Assembly: GCA_021325455.1 (NCBI GenBank)
Contig: JAJPHD010000013.1
Location: 17,979-81,978 of the forward strand
DNA length: 64,000 nt
Reading direction: 5' to 3'
Source: Actinomycetota bacterium
GTDB taxonomy: Bacteria; Actinomycetota; Acidimicrobiia; Acidimicrobiales; JAJPHD01
Under the pieces are notes generated by a model. That model saw only the letters and a program-made list of their open reading frames with translations, was not told the DNA's origin and did not search any database. The translations under genes and the position numbers were made by a program. This document shows positions 32,760 to 41,400 of this stretch, piece after piece; the stretch's first letter is position 1, and every line of letters begins with the position of its first letter.

Positions 32760-33366
32760 GGCTGGTGACGTCACCGGGGTCGAAGACGGCCCCCGGGCTG
32801 CGCATCACCACCACCGCCTCGTCCCCGGTGGCGGCCTGGAGGGCGGCGCTGGCCACCACCACCTTCTCCCCCCCCGGCACCCTGGCCTCTGAGACTATGC
32901 GTGCATCGGGGGGCATCTCGTCGCCGATGACGGCCCTCACCTGGGCCGCCGTCTCGGCCGGGTAGACGTTCTCCACGTAGGAGAGGGCCCGCCCCCTTAT
33001 GAAGCGGACGTCCTGGTAGGTGTCCTCGCCGTTGGCGTAACGGGGCCAGTAGCTCCCCTTGGGTGCATCCGGGTCGGGGGTGTGCCCGGCGTCCCATGCG
33101 GCCTTGGTGGCCCCGAAGCCGGTTATGTCAGCCACGGCAGGATTCGTGGTGGTGGTCGTGGGATGGGTGGTCGGCGGCGCTGTCCCCCCGGGGGAGGCCG
33201 CCGTGGTGGACGGGGCCGTGAGCTTCGTCGTGGCCGGGCGCCGGTGGGTCGTGGCAGTGGCCGCCGTGGAGGAGTGGGTGCAGGCGGTGAGCACCAGCCC
33301 CCCGGCCACCAGCACAGCGGGGACCGCCCCGCCTCGCCACCCCCGCATCGCGCCCATGGGCCCCAA
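32731..33366 (-). CDS. Secreted lipoprotein, unknown function
   Basis: 211 residues. Positively charged N-terminus, hydrophobic stretch and lipobox VLTAC, followed by a 50-residue Thr/Pro-rich stalk (ATTHRRPATT, THPTTTTTN) and a folded domain of about 130 residues (DITGFGATKAAWDAGHTPD, YANGEDTYQDVRFIRGRALS). I do not recognise the domain. It should be anchored to the outer face of the membrane. A strong promoter-like TTGACA-N17-CAGAAT and a structured leader precede it. Confidence 0.7.
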   Translation of the reverse strand: MGPMGAMRGWRGGAVPAVLVAGGLVLTACTHSSTAATATTHRRPATTKLTAPSTTAASPGGTAPPTTHPTTTTTNPAVADITGFGATKAAWDAGHTPDPDAPKGSYWPRYANGEDTYQDVRFIRGRALSYVENVYPAETAAQVRAVIGDEMPPDARIVSEARVPGGEKVVVASAALQAATGDEAVVVMRSPGAVFDPGDVTSLTYSAVPAR

Positions 33367-33446
33367 CCTAGTGACGGCGGAGCAACCGGAGGTGTTCGCT
33401 GGCGGGGGGCTGAAGGGGGGGCGGCCAGCCCCCCGCTGCGAACGCC

Positions 33447-33478
33447 GGAGCCAGCGGGGAGGGGGAACCCGCGGCTCC
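33447..33478 (-). promoter_or_regulatory. Stable hairpin in the lipoprotein-gene leader
   Basis: GGAGCC-A-GCGGG pairs with CCCGC-GGCTCC: 11 base pairs with one bulged base and a 9-nt loop. It lies at the very 5' end of the predicted transcript. It has no T tail, so it is unlikely to be the mannosidase terminator. It may protect or regulate the mRNA. Confidence 0.4.
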
Positions 33479-33489
33479 GTTCAGGAGCC

Positions 33490-33518
33490 ATTCTGCCCGA
33501 AGGGGCAATATCTGTCAA
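33490..33518 (-). promoter_or_regulatory. Sigma-A-type promoter of the lipoprotein gene
   Basis: On the minus strand TTGACA (33518 to 33513) and CAGAAT (33495 to 33490) are 17 bp apart, and the predicted start is near 33483. The resulting leader of about 117 nt is unusual here, where many genes look leaderless. Confidence 0.5.
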
Positions 33519-33524
33519 CCAGGT

Positions 33525-33549
33525 ATTAGAGATAGGGATTATCTCTAAT
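33525..33549. promoter_or_regulatory. AT-rich 10-bp inverted repeat
   Basis: ATTAGAGATA and TATCTCTAAT flank GGGAT as a perfect repeat. It covers the stop codon of the mannosidase gene (33545-33547) and ends 6 bp before the -35 box of the lipoprotein promoter. AT-rich stems make poor terminators, and its position suits an operator. Confidence 0.45.
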
Positions 33550-36500
33550 CTCGATGGGCACCTGTCACCGTGAGCTTGAGGGTCAGGATCTCGAAGGGCT
33601 CGAGGACGGTCGAAAGGGCCGTCCCCGCTTCCATCGGCTCCAACGCCAGGGGGGCGATCTCCCGCTCCATCAGGTCCGCCCGAACGGCCCGGGAAAGGGG
33701 GAAGCCGACCTCGATCCGTACCGGGCCTCGACCGCCATGGGCCTCGTAGGCCCGCAGGATGAGCTCATCCCCCTCCTCGGCCTGCTTCAGGGTGTCGAGG
33801 ACCACCCCGGGCCGGTCGACGCGGACCAGCGAGCCCGCCCTTGCCAGCGGACCGGGGTGGGGGTCGGCCAAGGTGGGCTCCAAGGCCATGTTGAGGGCCA
33901 ACCCCTCCTCGACCACCCGACCGCCCTCGATGCCGCCCCGATGGGGCAGGAGGGAGTAGGTGAACCGGTGCCGGCCCTGGTCGGCCTCAGGGTCAGGGGA
34001 GGTGGGGGACCGCAGCAGGGACAGGCGAAGGGTGTGGCCCCTTACGTCGTAGCCGTACTTGCTGTCGTTGAGAAGGGCCACCCCGTAGCCTGACTCCGAG
34101 AGGTCCGCCCAGCGGTGGGCGCACACCTCGAAGCGGGCCTGGTCCCAGCTCGTGTTGGCATGGGTGGGGCGCTCGACGTGGCCGAACTGGATCTCGAAGC
34201 TGGCATGGGGAGCGCGCACGGCTACGGGGAAGGCCACCTTGAGCAGGCGGTGGCGCTCGTGCCAGTCCACCTCGGTCTCGAAGTCGATGCGGGGGGAGCC
34301 GGCATGGAGCCACACGACCTGATCCAGCCGGGAGGACCCGAACGAGCGCCGCAGGCGCAGGCCGGCCCTAAGCGGGCCCGACTCCACCACCTCCAAGCTG
34401 TCGAGGGCGGTGAGGGCCGTGGTGCGGTCCTGGTAGTGGTCGTCGATGTCCCAGGCGTCGAAGTGCGGGGGTTCATCGTCAAAAAGCGCCAGCAGGTTGG
34501 CCCGCTCGCCGGCTGCCACCACCTCCCGGGCAGCCACCTTATCGAAGACCGAGGTGAACAGCCCATCGGCGTCCAGGGTCAGGCGGAGCAGGCCGTTCTC
34601 CAGGCGATCGGGAGCGGCTTCCACCGGAGCCTCCTCGAGAGGCGTGGTGGCGGGCAAAGCGTCCTCCGGCCCGAGGTCGAAGCTGGCCCACCCGCAGGGC
34701 GGCACCGGGACCCGGGCCAACCATGACCCGTCATGGGCGCGCTGAACGGGATGGACCCTTCCGTCGCCGCCGGCCAGGGCCGGCCCCCGGGGGGCTCCGG
34801 GCAGGGGGACCGTCTCGTGGCGGGCGTGGCCGGCGGGGTTGAAGACCACCACGGGGCGCCTGGCCCACGACGTGTCGACCAAGCTCGCCAGGCCCTCCCG
34901 AGCGCGATAGGTGATCCGGCCGGCAGAGCCCAGCACCCGGGCGTGGGCCTCGCCCGTCTCCCGGTACACCCAGTTGATGCTGGACCCGGGCAGGATGTCG
35001 TGGAACTGGTGAAGGAGCAGCTCCTCCCAGGCCCGGTGGAGCTCCCCGGCCGGGTAGGCCTGGGCGCCCCCCAGGGCAGCCAGCCCCGAGGACCACAGCT
35101 CGGCTGCCCGCAGGGCCAGCTCGGCCTGCCGGTTGGCCGCCTTGGTCCTGGCCTGGGTGGTGTAGGTGCCCCGGTGGAACTCCAGGTAGAGCTCCCCCAC
35201 CCAGGTGGCCAGGCGGGGCCCATCGGAAGCCAGCCGGTCGAGGAAGTCCCTCACCGGCTCGACCCTCACCCTGGGCAGACCGCCCAGGTCCGCCAGGCGG
35301 GCGGCCCGCTCCAGCATCTCCCGGTTGGGCCCGCCCCCTCCGTCGCCGTACCCGAACGGGTAGAGGGACACAGCCGAGCGGCCGTGGTCGGCGAAGTTGG
35401 CCGTGCTGTGGCGCAGCTGGGCCACTGAGAAGTCACCGTTGTAGGTGTCAGCGGGCGGGAAGTGGGCCAGCACCCTCGTACCGTCGATGCCCTCCCACCA
35501 GAAGCTGTGGTGCGGGAAGCGGTTGGCGTCGTTCCAGGACAGCTTCTGGCTCACGAACGCCCTCACCCCGGCCCGGGCCAGGATCTGGGGCAGGCTGGCG
35601 GGGTAGCCGAAGGCGTCGGGCAGCCAGCAGTCCGTGGTCTCCACGCCGTAGGCCGAGGCGAAGAACCGCTTGCCGTGCAGCAGCTGGCGCACCAGGGACT
35701 CGCCCGAGGGGATGTTGCAGTCGGCCTCCACCCACATGGACCCGACCGGCTCCAGGCGTCCCTCCGCCACCCGTCGGCGCATCCGCTCGAACAGGTCGGG
35801 GTAGCTCTCCTGCATCCAGGCGTGGTGCTGGGCCTGGGAGCAGGCGAAGCGGTAGGCAGGATGAGCCTCCATGAGGCCGAGGGCCGTGGCCAGGGTGCGG
35901 GCGCACTTGCGCTTGGCCTCGCGCACGGGCCAGAGCCAGGCCGTGTCTATGTGGGCATGGCCAACCGCCGAGACCCAGTGGGCTCCGGCCGCCGCAGGCA
36001 GCGCCAGGGCATCGACCAGCCTGTCGCGGGCCGCCCTGGCCGAGGCTCCCACCGCCCGGGGGTCCAGGGCGGCGCAGGCTTCCCGGAGGGCGGCGAGCAC
36101 CTCCGCCTTCCGGGGCTCGCCCGGGGGGAGGGCTCGAGCCAGCTCGGCCAGCACGCCCAGGTCCAGGGCCAGGGCGTCCACCACCTGGTTGCGCACCGCC
36201 AGATCCATCGGCCCCAGCTGCAGGCGGGGGGGCCCTCCGGGGTCGGGGTCGAGGAGCCTCTCGCCCCGGGCCACGGGGTTGGCCGCTGCCTCCAGGTACA
36301 GCTCCACCGCCTCGCCCCCTTCGGCCTTGGTGGCCAGGGTCACCTCCTGGTGGCGGGAGGAGACTCCCGCCAGCGGCGCCCCGTCCCGCCACAACAGGCC
36401 CTCGGCGCCGAACCCGGGGTCCCCGTGGTAGCCGAGGTCTGCCCGCAGGACGACCTCCTCGCCGGCCCAGTCCTCGGGCACCCGGCCCACCAGGCGGAAC

Positions 36501-36709
36501 CAACATGTGTCCCAGTCCGCGCCCCACGCCCAGCCCGGGCCACAGGCCTCCCAGGGCCCGGCCACCGCTTCCTCATAGGGCACCGGCTCTCCGTGCACGG
36601 GGTGGGCGGCCAGGACCAGCGGCGAGAAGGGGCCGAGCCGGGCCGGCAGGACATAGCGGCGGAGCAGGTGCCCCACCCGGTCCAGGATCCGGCCAGCCTC
36701 ATCGCGCAA
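33545..36709 (-). CDS. GH38 alpha-mannosidase
   Basis: 1054 residues, full length for bacterial GH38. The catalytic domain has SAVGHAHIDTAWLWPVREAKRK (zinc His/Asp), EPVGSMWVEADCNIPSGESLVRQ, and DCWLPDAFGYPASLPQIL with the nucleophilic Asp. LLHQFHDILPGSSINWVYRE leads into the middle domain, and the C-terminal beta domains run to the end. It hydrolyses alpha-mannosides, with no signal peptide, so it is cytoplasmic. The start codon is not firm: AAGGAGG lies 14 nt upstream. It stands alone, without sugar transport genes. Confidence 0.92.
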   Translation of the reverse strand: MRDEAGRILDRVGHLLRRYVLPARLGPFSPLVLAAHPVHGEPVPYEEAVAGPWEACGPGWAWGADWDTCWFRLVGRVPEDWAGEEVVLRADLGYHGDPGFGAEGLLWRDGAPLAGVSSRHQEVTLATKAEGGEAVELYLEAAANPVARGERLLDPDPGGPPRLQLGPMDLAVRNQVVDALALDLGVLAELARALPPGEPRKAEVLAALREACAALDPRAVGASARAARDRLVDALALPAAAGAHWVSAVGHAHIDTAWLWPVREAKRKCARTLATALGLMEAHPAYRFACSQAQHHAWMQESYPDLFERMRRRVAEGRLEPVGSMWVEADCNIPSGESLVRQLLHGKRFFASAYGVETTDCWLPDAFGYPASLPQILARAGVRAFVSQKLSWNDANRFPHHSFWWEGIDGTRVLAHFPPADTYNGDFSVAQLRHSTANFADHGRSAVSLYPFGYGDGGGGPNREMLERAARLADLGGLPRVRVEPVRDFLDRLASDGPRLATWVGELYLEFHRGTYTTQARTKAANRQAELALRAAELWSSGLAALGGAQAYPAGELHRAWEELLLHQFHDILPGSSINWVYRETGEAHARVLGSAGRITYRAREGLASLVDTSWARRPVVVFNPAGHARHETVPLPGAPRGPALAGGDGRVHPVQRAHDGSWLARVPVPPCGWASFDLGPEDALPATTPLEEAPVEAAPDRLENGLLRLTLDADGLFTSVFDKVAAREVVAAGERANLLALFDDEPPHFDAWDIDDHYQDRTTALTALDSLEVVESGPLRAGLRLRRSFGSSRLDQVVWLHAGSPRIDFETEVDWHERHRLLKVAFPVAVRAPHASFEIQFGHVERPTHANTSWDQARFEVCAHRWADLSESGYGVALLNDSKYGYDVRGHTLRLSLLRSPTSPDPEADQGRHRFTYSLLPHRGGIEGGRVVEEGLALNMALEPTLADPHPGPLARAGSLVRVDRPGVVLDTLKQAEEGDELILRAYEAHGGRGPVRIEVGFPLSRAVRADLMEREIAPLALEPMEAGTALSTVLEPFEILTLKLTVTGAHRD

Positions 36710-36912
36710 GGGCGCGCCTCCTTGGTGTCGTCTCTGCTCTCGGCCCGGCTGCCGTGGCCCACACGGCTGGGGTCGTCGTGGGCGACCCCGCCTCAGCGCG
36801 GAAGGCTAGCCCAGTGGGCCAGGAAGAACGTCGGAGGGGCCTGAGCGCCCAGCGCTAACTGGGTCACGGGACCCCCTGTGCTCGGCCGGGGAGAAACGGC
36901 TGGAACTGCTCG

Positions 36913-37440
36913 TCAGCGCGGCTCCCGAGCGGAATAGACCCGTTCGGCGAAGTCCTCGACCGTCTCCCCGCATTCCTTCAGGCGCCGCTCGGCCATCTCG
37001 GCAGAAGGGGCACTGAACAGGTCCCGGGCCCGCAGCTCCCGGAACCAGCGGCGCAGGCGGTCGTAGCTCTGCTCCTCCTCTTCCAGCTCGGGCAGGGTGA
37101 GCTTGTCTATCTCGATCTCCCTTCTCACCTCGGCCTCGAACTTGTCGCACTCGGCCAGGAACTCCGCCCACTCGGCCTCGCGGTCCTCGGTGAACATGCG
37201 CTCCAGCAGGGAGGCCGTCTCCTCGGAGGGGACCACATCGAAGACATAGAGCTGGCCATCGGCCCGCTCCACCAGCCGGGCGGCCCGCTCCACCCGCTCG
37301 TCGAAGCCCTCCCCCGTGGGAAGAGCCCACGTGGCCTGCTGGAGGGAGACGGCTCCCGCCCTTCTCAGCTCCCGCCAGATCGCCACGCGATGGCGCGAGG
37401 GCTCCGCCGGGACGCGGTAGGCGAGCACCCGCCAGCTCAT
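36913..37440 (-). CDS. ChrB N-terminal-domain protein
   Basis: 175 residues from the ATG at 37440. It matches the N-terminal domain of the chromate-resistance regulator ChrB: SWRVLAYRVPAEPSRHRVAIWRELRRAGAVSLQQATWALP, then LYVFDVVPSEE and a long helical stretch rich in Glu and Arg (ECDKFEAEVRREIEIDKLTL). The second ChrB domain is absent and no chrA transporter is nearby, so a role in chromate response is doubtful. A fold relation to PaaX-type regulators is possible. Divergent from DedA across an AT-rich segment that includes the palindrome CAGTACTG. Confidence 0.7.
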   Translation of the reverse strand: MSWRVLAYRVPAEPSRHRVAIWRELRRAGAVSLQQATWALPTGEGFDERVERAARLVERADGQLYVFDVVPSEETASLLERMFTEDREAEWAEFLAECDKFEAEVRREIEIDKLTLPELEEEEQSYDRLRRWFRELRARDLFSAPSAEMAERRLKECGETVEDFAERVYSAREPR

Positions 37441-37518
37441 GGCGCCATGCCCTCCGGGCCGCTCCAGGCGCCGGCCGCTGCCATGCTCTGTCGCCCGTCT
37501 ACTTTCGTAACGCATGCT

Positions 37519-37540
37519 ACAATCCAGTACTGTAACAATT
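37519..37540. promoter_or_regulatory. AT-rich divergent promoter segment with CAGTACTG palindrome
   Basis: TACAAT (37519-37524, plus strand, near-consensus -10) is followed by the 8-bp palindrome CAGTACTG (37526-37533) and flanked by a repeated ACAAT. It is the only low-G+C stretch between the ChrB-like and DedA genes and is a likely control site. The partner protein is unknown. Confidence 0.4.
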
Positions 37541-37683
37541 ATGCCCGTCAAAGGGGGACGTGCCGTACCTGGTGGACCCTGGCTCCTCCCCCCGACAGCC
37601 GTCCCGCTCCTCAGCGCCCCGGGGGCCGCACCGGCCACGGCGGGCCGCCGGAGCCCCCCCAGGGGAGCCGTCGAGGAGGCCCG

Positions 37684-38454
37684 GTGACCCCCCAGCCCCA
37701 CCTCCCCGGCATCTTCCGCACCCTCGAGCCCCTACTGGCCCACTACGGCTACCTGGCCGTGGGCGGCCTGGTGCTGCTCGAGGACTTCGGGGTCCCCGCC
37801 CCGGGCGAGACGGTGCTCATCGCCGCCGCCGTCTATGCCGGCGCCGGGCGCCTGAACGTGGTGGCGGTGGCCGCCTTGGCCTTCGTGGCCGCCGTCCTGG
37901 GCGACAACATCGGCTACGCCATCGGCCACTTCGGGGGCAGGGAGCTGGCCCTGCGCTGGGGGCGCTACGTGCTCCTCACGCCCGAGCGCCTCGACCACGC
38001 CGAGGACTTCTTCCGCCGCCACGGAGGCAAGGTGGTGAGCATCGCCCGGTTCGTGGAGGGCCTGCGCCAGGTCAACGGGATCATCGCCGGGATCTCCGAG
38101 ATGCCCTGGATCGCCCGCTTCGTCCCCTACAACGCCCTGGGGGCGGCGCTGTGGGTGGGCCTGTGGGTCACCGTGGGCTACACCGCCGGGAACCACATCG
38201 ACGCCATCTACCACCAGGTCATCCATTACGAGGCCTACTTCGGCATCGCCGTGGTGGTGGTGTTCCTGGCCTACCTGGGTCACCGGCTCTGGCGCCGCCG
38301 CCAACGGTCCCTCTCCCCCTCCCGGGCCGGCTCCCCGGTAGAGCCCGGCGTCCTCATCGGCAGCAACTCGACGGCCGAGGACCCAGATAGGTCCCCGCTG
38401 CCGGGGGGTCCGGCCGTCGACCAGGAGGGTCGACCCGGCCCCAGCGCCTCATAG
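37684..38454 (+). CDS. DedA-family membrane protein
   Basis: 256 residues from the GTG at 37684 (GAGGAGG, 4 nt upstream). Family hallmarks: LVLLEDFGVPAPGETVLIAAA, FVAAVLGDNIGYAIGHFGG, then FFRRHGGKVVSIARFVEGLRQVNGIIAG and FVPYNALGAALWVGLWV. The conserved acidic and Arg residues (LEDFGVPAPGE, ARFVEGLR) are present. DedA proteins recycle polyprenyl-phosphate or phosphatidylethanolamine across the membrane and affect drug and pH tolerance. A 45-residue hydrophilic tail follows the last helix. Confidence 0.88.
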   Translation: MTPQPHLPGIFRTLEPLLAHYGYLAVGGLVLLEDFGVPAPGETVLIAAAVYAGAGRLNVVAVAALAFVAAVLGDNIGYAIGHFGGRELALRWGRYVLLTPERLDHAEDFFRRHGGKVVSIARFVEGLRQVNGIIAGISEMPWIARFVPYNALGAALWVGLWVTVGYTAGNHIDAIYHQVIHYEAYFGIAVVVVFLAYLGHRLWRRRQRSLSPSRAGSPVEPGVLIGSNSTAEDPDRSPLPGGPAVDQEGRPGPSAS

Positions 38455-38575
38455 GGGTGCGCCTCCCGGTGGGGAGACCCTGACCTACTCCCCGCCAGGA
38501 CTTCCCGCTCCTCTCACCCCAGCCCTCCAGCAGCCCTGCCTCATCCCACCCTCCGGGCAGCCACGGACACTGGGC

Positions 38576-39445
38576 ATGGCCTTCGATCTGGAGCACTACA
38601 AGCGCCGGGCATCCAGGCTGCTCTGGGACGACCTCGACTTCGGGTCGTTCCGAGCTGAACCCCTCCGTCCCGAGGTCCTCCGCTGTCTCAGCTACATGCA
38701 CGACGTCGAGTACCACACGGTGTGCTATCTCCGGGACCTCCTGCTAACTCCGGCTCACGCTGACCCCCGGATGACGGCCTTCCTCAGCATGTGGGCCTAC
38801 GAGGAGCTCTGGCACGGCGAGGCGCTGGCGGGGGTGCTGGAGGCCCACGGGCACCCCCACGGCGATGACCGGGTGGCCGCTCTCCGGGCGGGCCTGGGAT
38901 GGCGGGACCGCGTCCGGCCCCTCGTCATGGCTGCCGGAGGCTGGTGGGCGGGGCCCAGTTTCGTCGCCTTGCAGATGGCATGGGGAGCGGTGAACGAGTC
39001 CACCACCCAGGCCGGGTACTCGCTGCTCGCCCGCCAGGCCGGCCACCCCGTGCTCGCCCAGCTGCTGTCCCGGATCATGCGCCAGGAAGGCGTGCACCTG
39101 GACTTCTACACCAGCCAGGCCAGGGCCCGGCTGGCCGCCAGCGCCAAGGCCCAGCACCTCACCCGTTGGGCTCTGGCCCGGCTGTGGCGTCCGGTGGGAT
39201 CGGGGGTCATGCCGCCCGAAGAGACCGGGTTCGTGCTCTCCTACCTGCTGGGGGACGCCGAAGGCCGCCGGCAGGCCGAGCGCTTGGACCGCCGGATCGA
39301 CCGCCTCCCCGGCCTGGCCGGGCTCGGGCTGCTGCGCCGAGTGGTGGAGGCCATTCCCTGCCCCCAGCCGGGCCCACCCCGGGCGGATCCTGTCCGAGGC
39401 CCGGCTGCTGCCCGGCAGGGGGGAAGGGGTACCGTCTCTGCGTGA
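38576..39445 (+). CDS. Ferritin-like diiron protein (acyl-ACP desaturase-related)
   Basis: 289 residues, mostly helical. Diiron-type motifs: MHDVEYHTVCYLRDLL, MWAYEELWHGEAL (ExxH), GAVNESTTQAGYSLLARQAG and MRQEGVHLDFYTSQAR (ExxH). This places it near the acyl-ACP desaturase / ferritin-like superfamily, whose members activate O2. The C-terminal 40 residues are Pro/Arg-rich. Its stop overlaps the GTG of the IlvC-like gene (GTGA), so the two products are made together. The substrate is unknown. Confidence 0.7.
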   Translation: MAFDLEHYKRRASRLLWDDLDFGSFRAEPLRPEVLRCLSYMHDVEYHTVCYLRDLLLTPAHADPRMTAFLSMWAYEELWHGEALAGVLEAHGHPHGDDRVAALRAGLGWRDRVRPLVMAAGGWWAGPSFVALQMAWGAVNESTTQAGYSLLARQAGHPVLAQLLSRIMRQEGVHLDFYTSQARARLAASAKAQHLTRWALARLWRPVGSGVMPPEETGFVLSYLLGDAEGRRQAERLDRRIDRLPGLAGLGLLRRVVEAIPCPQPGPPRADPVRGPAAARQGGRGTVSA

Positions 39446-40440
39446 CAACGATCTACCGGGATGCAGATGCCAGCCTCGACGACCTACAGGGGCTCCCCGT
39501 CACCATCGTCGGCTTCGGCAACCAGGGACAGGCGCAGGCCCTCAACCTCCGGGACTCGGGAGTGGAGGGCATCGTCGTTGCCAACCGGGAGGACGACTAC
39601 CGGGAGCGGGCCGCCGCGGCCGGGTTCCCCGTCATGGCCATACCCGACGGCGTCCGCCGGGCCGGCGTGGTGCTCCTCCTCATACCGGACGAGGTCCAAC
39701 CTCAGGTGTTCCGGGCGGAAGTGGCTCCGAACCTGGCCACAGGGAGCTGCCTGGTGGTGGCATCCGGCTACAACCTGGCCTTCGGCCTCCTCGACGTCCC
39801 TCCCGGAGTGGACGTCGTCATGGTTGCCCCCCGCATGATCGGCGCCGCCGTCCGGTCCCTCTATGCACAGGGGAAGGGCTTCCCCTGCTTTGTCTCGGTG
39901 GAGCGCGACGCCACGGGCCGGGCCTTGGCACTGGCCCTGGCCGTCGCCAGGGGGATCGGGGCCACGCGGGCCGGAGCCATCGGCTCCTCGGCCCGGGAGG
40001 AGGCCGCCCTGGACCTCTTCAGCGAGCAGGCGGTGTGGCCGGTGATCCTCTCGGTGTTCCGGGCTGCCTACGACGTGCTGCACGCCGAGGGGTTCTCGGA
40101 CGAGGCCGTGCTCTCCGAGCTGTACCTCTCGGGCGAGCCGGCCGAGGTCATGACTGCCGCCGCCGAGGTGGGCCTGTTCGAGCAGCTGGCCCTGCACTCC
40201 CAGACGAGCCAGTACGGCCAGCTGCGCTCCTTGCTCATGTCCGACGAGTCGGCCCTGCGGGCCCGCTTCGCCGAGGTGATGCGGGGCTCCATCCTCTCGG
40301 GCACCTTCGCCCTGGAGTGGTCCTCGGGGTCGGAAGGGGGCCCCGACCGCATCGCCCCGCTCCGAGAGCAGGCCCTCGCTCACCCGCTGGTGGCCGCCGA
40401 GAGGAAGGTGCGCGACGGATTGGCGAGGCGGCTCCCGTAG
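39442..40440 (+). CDS. Divergent ketol-acid reductoisomerase (IlvC)-like protein
   Basis: 332 residues, close to class I IlvC length. The Rossmann domain is clear: VTIVGFGNQGQAQALNLRDSGVEGIVVANRE. MVAPRMIGAAVRSLYAQGKGFPCFVSVERDATGRAL corresponds to the IlvC segment that usually reads APKGPG. In the knotted domain EEAALDLFSEQAVWPV keeps the Asp and Glu that bind Mg, and SELYLSGEP replaces the usual FECLHE. Several positions invariant in true IlvC are changed, so it may reduce another 2-keto or hydroxy substrate. Coupled (GTGA) to the diiron protein. No branched-chain amino acid genes are nearby. Confidence 0.7.
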   Translation: MTTIYRDADASLDDLQGLPVTIVGFGNQGQAQALNLRDSGVEGIVVANREDDYRERAAAAGFPVMAIPDGVRRAGVVLLLIPDEVQPQVFRAEVAPNLATGSCLVVASGYNLAFGLLDVPPGVDVVMVAPRMIGAAVRSLYAQGKGFPCFVSVERDATGRALALALAVARGIGATRAGAIGSSAREEAALDLFSEQAVWPVILSVFRAAYDVLHAEGFSDEAVLSELYLSGEPAEVMTAAAEVGLFEQLALHSQTSQYGQLRSLLMSDESALRARFAEVMRGSILSGTFALEWSSGSEGGPDRIAPLREQALAHPLVAAERKVRDGLARRLP

Positions 40441-40519
40441 CGGGTGCGGCCGGGGGTGGGCCTCGGTCGGCCCGCTGGAGGGGTCCAGGTTCCCGGCTCC
40501 GGGCCCGACCAAGGTCGGA

Positions 40520-40535
40520 ATACCCATAGGGGTAT
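40520..40535. promoter_or_regulatory. CsoR/CstR-type operator, site 1
   Basis: ATACCC-ATAG-GGGTAT. It overlaps a TATACT -10 hexamer (40533-40538) upstream of the thioredoxin-DUF302-PIG-L operon. The half-sites and spacing match the dyads used by CsoR-family repressors. Confidence 0.65.
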
Positions 40536-40591
40536 ACTGGTTCACATCACCGTGAGGAGCCCGAACAGCGGCTCCAGGACAGGAGGAAGCG

Positions 40592-40999
40592 GTGACGGTC
40601 GCGCTGAACAACGGCAACTTCGATGAGACCGTGAGGTCGAACGAGACGGTGCTCGTGGATTTCTGGGCCAGCTGGTGCGGTCCGTGCCGGATGTTCGCCC
40701 CCATCTTCGAAGCGGCATCGGTCGCCCACCCCGACCTGGTCTTTGCCAAGGTCGACACCGAGGAGGAGCAAGAGCTAGCGGCCCGGTTCGGGATCATGTC
40801 GATCCCCACGCTGATGGTCTTTCGCCAGAGCGTGCTGCTCTACGCCCAGCCCGGGGCGCTCCCCGGCCCTGCCCTCGAAGAGCTGATCAACAAGGTGCAG
40901 GCGCTCGACATGGAGGAGGTGCACCGCCAACTGGCCAGGGCCAGCTCGGCACCTCAGGGGCCGGCGGTGGAGGAGCCAACCCGAGGGGAGGTGGCCTGA
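40592..40999 (+). CDS. Thioredoxin
   Basis: 135 residues from a GTG with AGGAGG (40581-40586) 5 nt upstream. Thioredoxin fold with FWASWCGPCRMFAPIF (active-site C29 and C32), VDTEEEQELAARFGIMSIPTLMVF (cis-Pro) and a C-terminal extension of about 30 residues beyond the domain, low-complexity (SSAPQGPAVEEPT). It reduces disulfides or persulfides. First gene of a thioredoxin-DUF302-PIG-L operon (gap of 2 bp to DUF302) under a CsoR-type operator, which suggests induction by reactive sulfur or copper rather than housekeeping use. Confidence 0.92.
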   Translation: MTVALNNGNFDETVRSNETVLVDFWASWCGPCRMFAPIFEAASVAHPDLVFAKVDTEEEQELAARFGIMSIPTLMVFRQSVLLYAQPGALPGPALEELINKVQALDMEEVHRQLARASSAPQGPAVEEPTRGEVA

Positions 41000-41001
41000 C
41001 C

Positions 41002-41400
41002 ATGGAGGCCTTCGAGACGGTCCTCGAGCGGCCGCTGGACGATGCCGAGACAGTGGTACGCGAGGCGCTGGCCGAGGAGGGGTTCGGGGTCCTGACCGAG
41101 ATCGATGTTGCTGCCACCCTGGAGGCCAAGCTCGGCGTGCACCGGTCGCCGCTCAAGATCCTCGGGGCCTGCAACCCGGGGCTCGCCCATCGGGCTCTGG
41201 GCATCGACCCCAGCCTGGCCCTGGTCCTGCCCTGCAATGTGGTCCTCGAGGACGCTGGCGAGGGCCGTAGCCGGGTGGCCATCGTCGATCCTCGTCTCCT
41301 CCTCGCCACGGGCGGGGGGGCGTCAGATGGTGAGCTCGAGACGCTGGGGGCACAAGCTGCCGCCTCCCTCGAACGGGTGGCCGACCGTCTGAAGGGATGA
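41002..41400 (+). CDS. DUF302 protein (copy 1)
   Basis: 132 residues. DUF302 is recognised by GFGVLTEIDVAATLEAKLG, PLKILGACNPGLAHRALGI and ALVLPCNVVLED. Two cysteines, in ACNP (C57) and LPCN (C78), are kept in both DUF302 copies of this window and are likely functional. The biochemical role of the family is unknown. Its position between a thioredoxin and a PIG-L deacetylase (2-bp gap and ATGA overlap) under a CsoR-type operator suggests work with thiol or persulfide chemistry; this is inference. Confidence 0.85.
   Translation: MEAFETVLERPLDDAETVVREALAEEGFGVLTEIDVAATLEAKLGVHRSPLKILGACNPGLAHRALGIDPSLALVLPCNVVLEDAGEGRSRVAIVDPRLLLATGGGASDGELETLGAQAAASLERVADRLKG

Noticed and set aside
36913..37440. 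Chromate-resistance operon
   Set aside because: Only the ChrB N-terminal domain is present; there is no chrA and no second ChrB domain.
38455..38575. Terminator after dedA
   Set aside because: The 121-bp gap is C-rich and shows no stem followed by T residues.
39442..40440. Assigning ilvC to the reductoisomerase-like gene
   Set aside because: Several residues invariant in true IlvC are changed and there is no branched-chain operon, so only the family likeness is claimed.
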